This document shows positions 57,896 to 64,000 of a stretch of 64,000 bases of DNA, in pieces. Below the pieces are notes generated by a model, which saw nothing but the letters and a program-made list of their open reading frames with translations, did not search any database and had not been told where the DNA came from. This DNA is from Mixta calida (GTDB lineage: Bacteria; Pseudomonadota; Gammaproteobacteria; Enterobacterales; Enterobacteriaceae). Position numbers and translations under genes: made by a program. How positions within the stretch are numbered: the stretch's first letter is position 1; each line of letters opens with the position of its first letter. The stretch covers positions 1,718,540 through 1,782,539 of the forward strand of contig NZ_CP026378.1 of NCBI RefSeq assembly GCF_002953215.1, read 5' to 3'.

Positions 57896-58107
57896 TGGGC
57901 ACTCCTTGTGCTGCTTCTTCCATATTCACTCCGGCGATAATAGGTTGCTGTGAAAATTGTGTAAATATCGAACGCCGTTACGCGATAAGGTAAAGTCGGG
58001 CTTGGCAGGCGCATAAGCGCCGAATAAAAAAGCCATAGAGGGGGCAGGTTGCTGACAAGAAGACAAGATGACGCCGAAAAAATTAAGCGGGGAAACAGCT
58101 ACCTGAC

Positions 58108-58129
58108 TGCGCCCCGTCAGCGGGGCGCA
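58108..58129. other. Strong hairpin downstream of rhiN
   Basis: TGCGCCCCG-TCAG-CGGGGCGCA perfect 9-bp stem, 20 bases past the rhiN stop. No T tract on either strand, so it may be an mRNA-protecting stem or a Rho-associated end rather than an intrinsic terminator. Confidence 0.5.
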
Positions 58130-58148
58130 TGGATTGACACCGATTAAC

Positions 58149-59288
58149 TCAGAGATAAACGCGCAGATACTCCGTCAGGCAGAGCAGCGCCATCGCCTGA
58201 CCGTAAGGCATGGAGGTCAGCGGAATCTGGCGATAGTAATCCAGAGCGCTGCCCATTGCGGTGCCGAATGACACCTGCGTCAGTTCTCCATCCTCATTGA
58301 TATGATTCACTACGCCTTTCACCGCCAGCTCCGCCATCGGCAGGTAGTCGCGCGACAGGTAGCGCTTGCGCACCGCTTTTAAAATACCGTAGGCGAAGCC
58401 CGCGGTGGCGGATGCTTCCAGGTAGCTGTCGCGATCGTCAAGCAGGGTATGCCACAGTCCGCTCTCATGCTGCCACTGACGCAGCGCGGCGACCTGGCTC
58501 TCCAGCACCTGTTGCAGGAAACGGCGCGTGGCGTGCTGCTCCGGCCAGTCCATCAGCTCGATAAACTCAGGGATGACGATGGTCAGCCAGCTATTGCCGC
58601 GCGCCCAGCGCGCCCTGGCAAAATTGTGGCGGCCGTCGAAGTTCCAGCCGTGAAACCACAGACCGGTCTCCCGATCCATCAGGTACTGTACGTGCAGCAG
58701 GAACTGATAGCTTGCTTCCTCGACATACTCCGGACGATTAAGCAGCTTGCCGATTTTCGCCAGCGGCAGCACGCTCATCATCAGCGTGTCGTCCCACAGC
58801 TGCTGGTGGTTCTCATTGTTGTAGACGATATGCTGCAGGCCGCCCTGTTCGGTACGCGGCATTTCATACATGACCCATTCCGCCCAACGCTCCAGCACCG
58901 GCAGCAGCGCCGGATTGCGCGTCTCTTCGTAGCGATAAGCCAGCGTCAGCAGCGGGCAAACGGTATTGACGTTTTTGGTCGGCGTGCCTTCCGCCAGGCG
59001 CTGACGGAACCAGTCGTCGATAATCGCCAGCGTTTTTTCATCGCCGGTCTGCTGGTAGTAGTGATACATGCCGTACAGACCGATGCCGTGCGTCCATTCC
59101 CAGCCGGCCCAGCCTTTGGTATCGATGACGCGCCCGTCATCCAGCCGCAGTAAGAATTCGCCGCTTTCATCGGTAATAGCGACCAGGTTATCGGTCAGCT
59201 TCTCAATCAGCTGCACCAGCTGAGGACGCGGCAGAAGGAATTCAGGCTGGCGCAGCAGGGCGCTATGTTTTACAGGAAATACAGTCAT
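58149..59288 (-). CDS. rhiN: Unsaturated rhamnogalacturonyl hydrolase (GH105, RhiN/YteR type)
   Basis: Cytosolic glycoside hydrolase of 379 residues, alpha6/alpha6 barrel, that removes the unsaturated galacturonyl residue from rhamnogalacturonan fragments made by lyases. Marks: GWEWTHGIGLYGMYHYYQ, VCPLLTLAYRYE, the catalytic-region LWDDTLMMSVLPLAKIG (Asp near 165), HGWNFDGRHNFARARWARGNSW and TAMGSALDYY. Fourteen bases after the transporter gene, the rhiT-rhiN order known in Dickeya. GH88 enzymes are related, but the motifs favour GH105. No signal peptide, so it acts on imported oligosaccharides. Confidence 0.88.
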   Translation of the reverse strand: MTVFPVKHSALLRQPEFLLPRPQLVQLIEKLTDNLVAITDESGEFLLRLDDGRVIDTKGWAGWEWTHGIGLYGMYHYYQQTGDEKTLAIIDDWFRQRLAEGTPTKNVNTVCPLLTLAYRYEETRNPALLPVLERWAEWVMYEMPRTEQGGLQHIVYNNENHQQLWDDTLMMSVLPLAKIGKLLNRPEYVEEASYQFLLHVQYLMDRETGLWFHGWNFDGRHNFARARWARGNSWLTIVIPEFIELMDWPEQHATRRFLQQVLESQVAALRQWQHESGLWHTLLDDRDSYLEASATAGFAYGILKAVRKRYLSRDYLPMAELAVKGVVNHINEDGELTQVSFGTAMGSALDYYRQIPLTSMPYGQAMALLCLTEYLRVYL

Positions 59289-59302
59289 CGTTCAGATCCT
59301 AT

Positions 59303-60895
59303 CTATCGTTTCAAAGTATGCGGCAACGCCGCGTCGGCAGCCTGGACAGGGCGCAGCGGCGGCGCGGGCGGGCGATGGCGGTTAAGAAAGCCAATATTGT
59401 TATTGCCCCACAGGTTTTCATAAGGCAGACCGGCGAGCGTCTCAACCGTCTCGCGCGCTTCGGGCGTAATGCGATCCGGCACCGGATGTCCGGCAAGGCG
59501 CATTTTGTTGGTCTCTTCGCGCAGTACGGAATGGGTATGCAGGTTCAGGCGAAAGCGCAGGGAAATAAAGAAGCCGATCGCCAGCACGCACAGCGTGCCG
59601 ACGCTCAGAATCAGCAGAATGGTGTGCTGTACGCTATCGCTCTGCTGCGCCTGGCCGGAAACAAAGCCGGAGAGTTGCAGTACGATGCCGACCAGCATCA
59701 CGGCGCCCGCCTGAGAGGCTTTGCGCGTCAGCGTCATAATGCCGGCGAAGATCCCTTCGCGGCGCTGACCGGTAATCACTTCATCGACGTCAGCGATATA
59801 GGTGTAGATATTCCATGGCACATAGTTGATGCCACCGCGGCCCAGCCCGGCCAGCGCGGAGATCAGCACCAGCAGCGCCATGCTATCGTTCATGCCGGTA
59901 TACCAGAGCGCGGCGTAGGAGAGGGCGCTCAGGGCGAACAGCGTTACTACCAGGCGATAGGAAGGCGCAGGCCCAAGGCGGATACAGAGCGGGATCATGC
60001 CCATTACCGCAATAAACTGCAAAATCGCCATCGTGCCCATCAGGCTGGAAGCGATCTGCGCGCTCTGCATCAGCACAAACACCACATACCAGGTGAAAAC
60101 GGCATTAAACACATCCTGCGCGATATAGCCGCCGAGATACATGCCCAGATGCTGACGGAAAATGCGGATGCGCAGCGTTGAGGCGAGTTCGACATAAAGG
60201 CGTTTCAGGCTCTGCGCCAGCGTCAGCTGCCGCTTTTCCTCTTCTGCACGGCGCGATTCCTCGGAAAAATCTTCCGGCGCGCGCTCCCAGGTGAACAGCC
60301 ACACCAGCGTCAACACGATGGCGCAGATAATCGAGAACACCAGGCTGGCGTAAAAAAAGGAGATGGCGTTGTCTTTACCGAAATGGTTAATCAGCACGCC
60401 GGGCAGGAAAGCCGCCAGAATGGCCGACAGCTGCGCCAGCGCGATGCGCGCGCCGGAAAACTTGGTTTTCTTTTTGAAATCGTCGGTCATCTCCGGCACC
60501 AGCGTTTCATAAGGCACCAGAATCATGGTGTAGACGATATCAAACAGCAGGTAGGTGAGCAGGTAATAGAGATAGCTCATCTCGCCGACCCACATCAGGC
60601 TGTAGCTGAATACGCAGGGAATGCCGAGCAGAATAAAGAATTTGCGGCGGCCAAAGCGCTTGCCCAGCCAGGTAGAGCCGAAGTTATCGGTCAGAAAGCC
60701 CATCAGCGGGCTGATGACGGCGTCAAGCACGCGCGCCATGGCGAAAATAAAGGTCGCCTCGATCGGCGTCAGACCACAGAAGGTGGTGTAGAAGTAAAGC
60801 AGCCAGGCCGCCGTCAGGGCGGTGGTGCCGGCGCCCAAAAAATCGCCCGATCCATAAGCCAGGTAGTGCCGTAAGCCAATTTTACGCTCTGGCAT
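59303..60895 (-). CDS. rhiT: Rhamnogalacturonide/oligogalacturonide transporter (GPH family, RhiT/TogT type)
   Basis: Twelve-helix sugar:cation symporter of the glycoside-pentoside-hexuronide family, 530 residues. Starts MPERKIGLRHYLAYGSGDFLG; helix 2 has FAMARVLDAVISPLMGFLTDN, then GKRFGRRKFFILLG and VPYETLVPEMTDD, all GPH signatures. A C-terminal cytosolic tail of about 75 residues (ENLWGNNNIGFLNRHRP) is usual for the RhiT/TogT group. The adjoining hydrolase suggests rhamnogalacturonan-derived oligosaccharides as cargo, though oligogalacturonides cannot be excluded. ATG 60895 has AGGAG upstream; the frame to 60913 is less likely. Controlled by a KdgR box. Confidence 0.85.
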   Translation of the reverse strand: MPERKIGLRHYLAYGSGDFLGAGTTALTAAWLLYFYTTFCGLTPIEATFIFAMARVLDAVISPLMGFLTDNFGSTWLGKRFGRRKFFILLGIPCVFSYSLMWVGEMSYLYYLLTYLLFDIVYTMILVPYETLVPEMTDDFKKKTKFSGARIALAQLSAILAAFLPGVLINHFGKDNAISFFYASLVFSIICAIVLTLVWLFTWERAPEDFSEESRRAEEEKRQLTLAQSLKRLYVELASTLRIRIFRQHLGMYLGGYIAQDVFNAVFTWYVVFVLMQSAQIASSLMGTMAILQFIAVMGMIPLCIRLGPAPSYRLVVTLFALSALSYAALWYTGMNDSMALLVLISALAGLGRGGINYVPWNIYTYIADVDEVITGQRREGIFAGIMTLTRKASQAGAVMLVGIVLQLSGFVSGQAQQSDSVQHTILLILSVGTLCVLAIGFFISLRFRLNLHTHSVLREETNKMRLAGHPVPDRITPEARETVETLAGLPYENLWGNNNIGFLNRHRPPAPPLRPVQAADAALPHTLKR

Positions 60896-61260
60896 TGTCA
60901 ATCTCCTCATCATGACTACTGAAATAACGCATGAATTCCGACAGCTCAGACGGATACCTCGAAAGTAGAATGGCTGGCGCGTGCAAACCTTCGCTTTTTT
61001 GCTGCAAAGTGGAGGATACTGGCAAAAAAACGAAGAAAAACCTGCCCTGGCTCTAATTTATAAAACAACGTTTTATTTTTTATAGATGGCGTGGATGGTA
61101 ATGCGAAAAGGCGCACAATAAATCGGCGCAACGGCGAGAGGGTGTACAAAAAAGTGGCACTACGGCGGCCTGAACAAAAGAAAAATGGTGGGAAGGTTGA
61201 AAGAAAACGAAATTCTCGCTCATACTCCCATGACTTACTTCTCTGCTAAGGATATGCATC
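60896..61260. promoter_or_regulatory. rhiT/hinT divergent intergenic region
   Basis: 365 bases without a gene. It holds the KdgR-like operator near the rhiT side of its centre and must carry the promoters of rhiTN (leftward) and hinT (rightward). Minus-strand TATAAA overlapping the operator is a candidate rhiT -10. No clear CRP or RhaS site was seen. Confidence 0.5.
61059..61077. promoter_or_regulatory. KdgR operator upstream of rhiTN
   Basis: TATAAAACAACGTTTTATT is a near-perfect palindrome and fits the KdgR pattern AATRAAAYRNYRTTTYAWT at 18 of 19 positions. KdgR represses pectin-degradation genes until keto-deoxygluconate appears. It lies about 165 bases from the rhiT start. Confidence 0.75.
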
Positions 61261-61608
61261 ATGGCTGAAGAAACCATTTTCAGTAAAATTATTCGTCGTG
61301 AAGTACCAGCCGATATCGTTTATCAGGACGAGCTGGTCACTGCCTTTCGCGATATTTCACCGAAGGCGCCGACGCACGTGCTGATTGTGCCGAACATTCT
61401 GGTGCCGACCGCCAACGACGTCAGCGAAGCGCATGAGCAGGCGATGGGTCGCATGTTCACCGTTGCGGCGAAAATCGCGAAAAAAGAAGGCATTGCCGAA
61501 GACGGTTACCGTCTGATCGTCAACTGCAATCAGCATGGCGGGCAGGAAGTTTACCATATTCATATGCACCTGGTCGGCGGGCGCCCGCTGGGGCCGATGC
61601 TGAGCTAA
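61261..61608 (+). CDS. hinT: Purine nucleoside phosphoramidase HinT
   Basis: Histidine-triad hydrolase of AMP-lysine and other nucleoside phosphoramidates, 115 residues (E. coli 119). Begins [40 protein letters not shown]; the triad [19 protein letters not shown] near the C-terminus. The tail is a few residues shorter than in E. coli. Start of the hinT-ycfL-lpoB-thiK-nagZ string. Confidence 0.95.
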   Translation: MAEETIFSKIIRREVPADIVYQDELVTAFRDISPKAPTHVLIVPNILVPTANDVSEAHEQAMGRMFTVAAKIAKKEGIAEDGYRLIVNCNQHGGQEVYHIHMHLVGGRPLGPMLS

Positions 61609-61628
61609 CCGGATTGCGGAACTTCAAC

Positions 61629-61997
61629 ATGCGCGCGTTATTCGCCAGTCTGCCGCTGGTTATGCTTCTTACCGCCTGTAGCAGCGATAAAGCGATAATC
61701 GATACGTCGCAGTCGCTGATTATGGAATCCTCTGTGCTTTCCGCAGGCATTCTGACCAGCAAACCGACGATTTCCGAACAGTCAGGGCAACAGCGGGCGG
61801 CGAGCGTGCTGGAGAACCAGCAGAGCAAACCGGTGACCGTCCACTATCGTTTTTACTGGTATGACGATAAAGGGTTGGAGATCCAGCCGTTCGAGACGCC
61901 GCGCACCGTTGTGGTATTGCCAAATCAGCGGCTTGAGATCAGTTCGCAAATCGGCAATCTGATGGCAAGCAAAGTTCGTCTTTATCTTTATCTGTAA
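61629..61997 (+). CDS. ycfL: YcfL family lipoprotein
   Basis: Small DUF1425 lipoprotein, 122 residues (E. coli YcfL 125), function unknown but always linked to lpoB. Signal peptide with lipobox LLTAC, then SQSLIMESSVLSAGI, and the strongly conserved KPVTVHYRFYWYDDKGLEIQP; C-terminal ASKVRLYLYL. The frame runs back to a TTG at 61614, but ATG 61629 (MRALFASL) gives a normal signal peptide. Confidence 0.9.
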   Translation: MRALFASLPLVMLLTACSSDKAIIDTSQSLIMESSVLSAGILTSKPTISEQSGQQRAASVLENQQSKPVTVHYRFYWYDDKGLEIQPFETPRTVVVLPNQRLEISSQIGNLMASKVRLYLYL

Positions 61998-62009
61998 GAG
62001 GAAAAAACC

Positions 62010-62621
62010 GTGTCCAGGCGTTTAAAACTCTCCGGCGTCGTGCTGCTTGCATTTTTTCTGGCGGGTTGTATCAACAACCAGCAGTCTCAACAGCCGCCTG
62101 CGCCGGTAGAACCTGTCCAACCTTCGCAGCCGTTGCCGCCGGTGGTGCAGCCGCCGCCGATCACCACTCAGCAGCCGGGCGAAGCGGTGCCGCAGCCGCC
62201 AAAACTGAAATCTATCGACTGGGACGCCAGCATTCAGCCGCTGGTGGCGCAGATGCTGAAGGCGCAGGGCATTACTTCAGGCAGCGTGCTGCTGGTGGAT
62301 CGCATTAAAAACAGCACAAACGGCAGCCTGCAAACCGCGAAGGCGACGGCGGCGCTGCAAAATGCGCTGGCGAACAACAACACCTTTACGCTGGTGACGC
62401 CGCAGCAGCTGGCGCAGGCGAAGCAGACGCTCGGCCTGTCGCCGGAAGACAGCCTGACTTCGCGCAGCAAAGCGGTGGGCCTGGCGCGTTACGTCGGCGC
62501 GCAGTATGTGCTTTACAGCAACGCTCAGGGCGATATCAAATCTCCTGAGTTGCAGATGCAGCTGATGCTGGTGCAAACCGGGGAGATCATCTGGTCAGGC
62601 AATGGCAGCGTACAGCATTGA
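62010..62621 (+). CDS. lpoB: Penicillin-binding protein activator LpoB
   Basis: Outer-membrane lipoprotein that reaches through the cell wall to activate PBP1B. 203 residues (E. coli 213). GTG start with AAGAGG eight bases upstream; lipobox FLAGC; a Pro/Gln-rich spacer (about 25-65) for crossing the periplasm; globular domain with GSVLLVDRIKNSTNGSLQT and QMQLMLVQTGEIIWSGNG. Its 3' end overlaps thiK by 20 bases. Confidence 0.94.
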   Translation: MSRRLKLSGVVLLAFFLAGCINNQQSQQPPAPVEPVQPSQPLPPVVQPPPITTQQPGEAVPQPPKLKSIDWDASIQPLVAQMLKAQGITSGSVLLVDRIKNSTNGSLQTAKATAALQNALANNNTFTLVTPQQLAQAKQTLGLSPEDSLTSRSKAVGLARYVGAQYVLYSNAQGDIKSPELQMQLMLVQTGEIIWSGNGSVQH

Positions 62622-63435
62622 CGCCGCGCTGCAGACGCTGATTGATGCCCAACAACCGGCAGCGAAAGCTGCCGGTTGTTTTTATCATCCCCTTAACGGT
62701 CTGACCGGCCTCTCCGGCAAGGTGGTTTGCGGTCGCCGGCAGTGGCTGGCGCGGCGTATTCCTTCCTCCCCGATTCCCTTTATCTCGCGCCAGCGCGAAT
62801 GGCGTATCCTGCATCGCCTGACGGCAAGCGGGCTGGCGCCGCGCGCATTGGCGATCAACGCGCGCTGGCTACTGCTGGAGTGGCTGCCCGGCGAGACGTT
62901 GCCGCCGGATCGCTTTTCCGCATGCCAGCCGGAGCTGGTCACGCTGCTGACGCAGCTGCACCGCCAACCGCTGAGCGGCTACCGCCTGCGACTGTTGCCG
63001 TTGCTGCAACACTACTGGCTTCAGTGTCGACACCGTCATCCGCGCTGGCTGCGACAGCTGAAGCGGCTGGCGCGGCGCGGTGAACCGCCGCCGCTGCGGC
63101 TGGGACTGCTGCATATGGATATTCATCCCGGCAACCTGTTGACGCAGCCCGCCGGTTTGCGCCTGATTGACTGGGAATACGCCGCTGACGGCGACGTGGC
63201 GCTGGAACTGGCGGCCATTATCGACGGCAACGGCCTGAACGCCGCGCAGGGCGATGCGCTGTTGGCCGCTTACGCGCGGGCGAACCGTATCGCTCCCGCC
63301 GCGCTGCGGCGTCAGGCGGCGCGCTGGCGCCCCTGGCTGCGGCTGCTGATGGCCAGCTGGTATCAGCTGCGTTGGGAGCAGAGCGGCGATGAAACGCTGC
63401 GTCAGCTGGCTATCGACGCCTGGCGACAAATTTAG
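62602..63435 (+). CDS. thiK: Thiamine kinase ThiK
   Basis: Aminoglycoside-phosphotransferase-fold kinase that phosphorylates thiamine in salvage. 277 residues (E. coli 274). N-lobe NGLTGLSGKVVCGRRQWLARR; catalytic loop LLHMDIHPGNLL (HxDxxxxN) near 170; metal-binding LIDWEYAADGDVALELA. ATG 62602 lies within lpoB and gives the family length. Oddly, a perfect terminator hairpin covers codons 17-28 (QQPAAKAAGCFY). The only in-frame alternative start seen downstream, GTG 62722, would remove part of the N-lobe, so the long form is kept. Confidence 0.88.
   Translation: MAAYSIDAALQTLIDAQQPAAKAAGCFYHPLNGLTGLSGKVVCGRRQWLARRIPSSPIPFISRQREWRILHRLTASGLAPRALAINARWLLLEWLPGETLPPDRFSACQPELVTLLTQLHRQPLSGYRLRLLPLLQHYWLQCRHRHPRWLRQLKRLARRGEPPPLRLGLLHMDIHPGNLLTQPAGLRLIDWEYAADGDVALELAAIIDGNGLNAAQGDALLAAYARANRIAPAALRRQAARWRPWLRLLMASWYQLRWEQSGDETLRQLAIDAWRQI
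62651..62683 (+). terminator. Intrinsic terminator inside the 5' end of thiK
   Basis: Stem of at least 12 perfect pairs (62652-62663 with 68-79 of the same hundred), GAAA tetraloop, then a run of T residues. It lies 30 bases past the lpoB stop, where an lpoB terminator would be expected, yet inside the thiK reading frame. Confidence 0.85.
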
Positions 63436-63492
63436 CGCGCGGGTCCCGCATTCTCGTTATGATGTGCGCCAGTTTTTACAGGAGGAATCATC

Positions 63493-64000
63493 ATGTCGAT
63501 ACCCGGTCCGGTCATGCTGGATGTGACAAGTTACGAGCTGGACGCCGAAGAGCGCGAAATTCTGGCTCACCCGCTGGTGGGCGGGCTGATTTTATTTGCG
63601 CGCAATTATCACGATCCCGAACAGCTGCGCGAGCTGGTGCGTCAGATCCGCGCCGCTTCCCATGCGCGGCTGGTGGTGGCGGTCGATCAGGAAGGCGGGC
63701 GAGTGCAGCGTTTTCGCGACGGCTTCACCACGCTGCCGGCGATGCAATCTTTTGCCGCGCTGAATGCGCCCGAAGAGGCGGACACGCTGGCGCAGGAGGC
63801 GGGCTGGCTGATGGCGTCGGAGATGATTGCGATGGATATCGACATCAGTTTCGCGCCGGTGCTGGACATTGGCCATATCAGCGCGGCGATCGGCGATCGC
63901 GCGTTCCATAAAGATCCGCATATCGCGCTGCGCGTGGCGCGTCGCTTTATTGCAGGTATGCACGAAGCCGGGATGAAAACCACCGGCAAGCATTTTCCTG
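63493..64000 (+). CDS. nagZ: Beta-N-acetylhexosaminidase NagZ (cut by window end)
   Basis: GH3 enzyme of peptidoglycan recycling: removes GlcNAc from anhydro-muropeptides in the cytosol. The first 169 residues are present: [78 protein letters not shown] and TTGKHFP, where the window ends before the catalytic loop. GGAGGA lies eight bases before the ATG. Two residues longer at the N-terminus than E. coli NagZ. Confidence 0.95.
   Translation, partial: MSIPGPVMLDVTSYELDAEEREILAHPLVGGLILFARNYHDPEQLRELVRQIRAASHARLVVAVDQEGGRVQRFRDGFTTLPAMQSFAALNAPEEADTLAQEAGWLMASEMIAMDIDISFAPVLDIGHISAAIGDRAFHKDPHIALRVARRFIAGMHEAGMKTTGKHFP

Noticed and set aside
63459-63911. 150-codon frame overlapping nagZ
   Set aside because: Out of frame with nagZ, whose start at 63493 has a strong ribosome site and clear family motifs.
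1-64000. tRNA, rRNA or phage attachment sites
   Set aside because: No tRNA-like T-loop (GGTTCGAATC type) with matching acceptor stem, rRNA stretch or integrase gene was recognised.

Overview
This window looks like a chromosomal segment of an Erwiniaceae-type enterobacterium (Pantoea, Mixta or Erwinia). The gene order follows the E. coli K-12 region from mdoC to nagZ almost gene for gene, protein similarity is high but clearly below that within Escherichia, and the codons are GC-rich. The genus cannot be fixed from the sequence alone. No rRNA, tRNA, CRISPR array, transposase or phage gene was seen.

Layout. 1-4.5 kb: osmoregulated periplasmic glucan synthesis (mdoC fragment, mdoG, mdoH). 4.5-10 kb: yceK, msyB, lpxL, an Old Yellow Enzyme not found at this place in E. 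coli, trhO, yceI, yceJ. 10-20.6 kb: a ProP-type osmoprotectant transporter, solA, bssS, a small coiled-coil gene (possibly IraP-like), dinI, pyrC, yceB, grxB, mdtH, rimJ, yceM. 20.7-33.9 kb: murJ and the flagellar hook/basal-body cluster flgNMA / flgBCDEFGHIJKL, with FlhDC and sigma-28 control sites. 34-38 kb: rne with its long leader, divergent from rluC. 39-50.4 kb: yceF, then yceD-rpmF-plsX-fabHDG-acpP-fabF and pabC-mltG-tmk-holB-tatD (fatty-acid synthesis, ribosome, cell wall, DNA replication). 50.4-52.1 kb: ptsG with CRP and Mlc sites and a conserved SgrS-pairing leader.

52.2-60.9 kb is the accessory region. It lies between ptsG and hinT, where E. coli carries fhuE. It has two parts. The first is a tandem array of three units, each DUF3289 gene, then DUF943 membrane-protein gene, then hcp, all on the minus strand. 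Only the hcp at the end of the array is intact; the other two are decayed and share the same one-base deletion and the same replaced tail. The three DUF3289 proteins are nearly identical over about 137 N-terminal residues and then diverge, and each has its own DUF943 partner. This fits a stockpile of type VI secretion effector/immunity pairs built by recombination between repeats. The second part is a rhiT-rhiN-type operon for uptake and hydrolysis of rhamnogalacturonan (pectin) fragments, with a near-consensus KdgR operator upstream.

61.2-64 kb returns to the conserved order hinT, ycfL, lpoB, thiK, nagZ (cut by the window end). A perfect terminator hairpin sits inside the 5' coding part of thiK.
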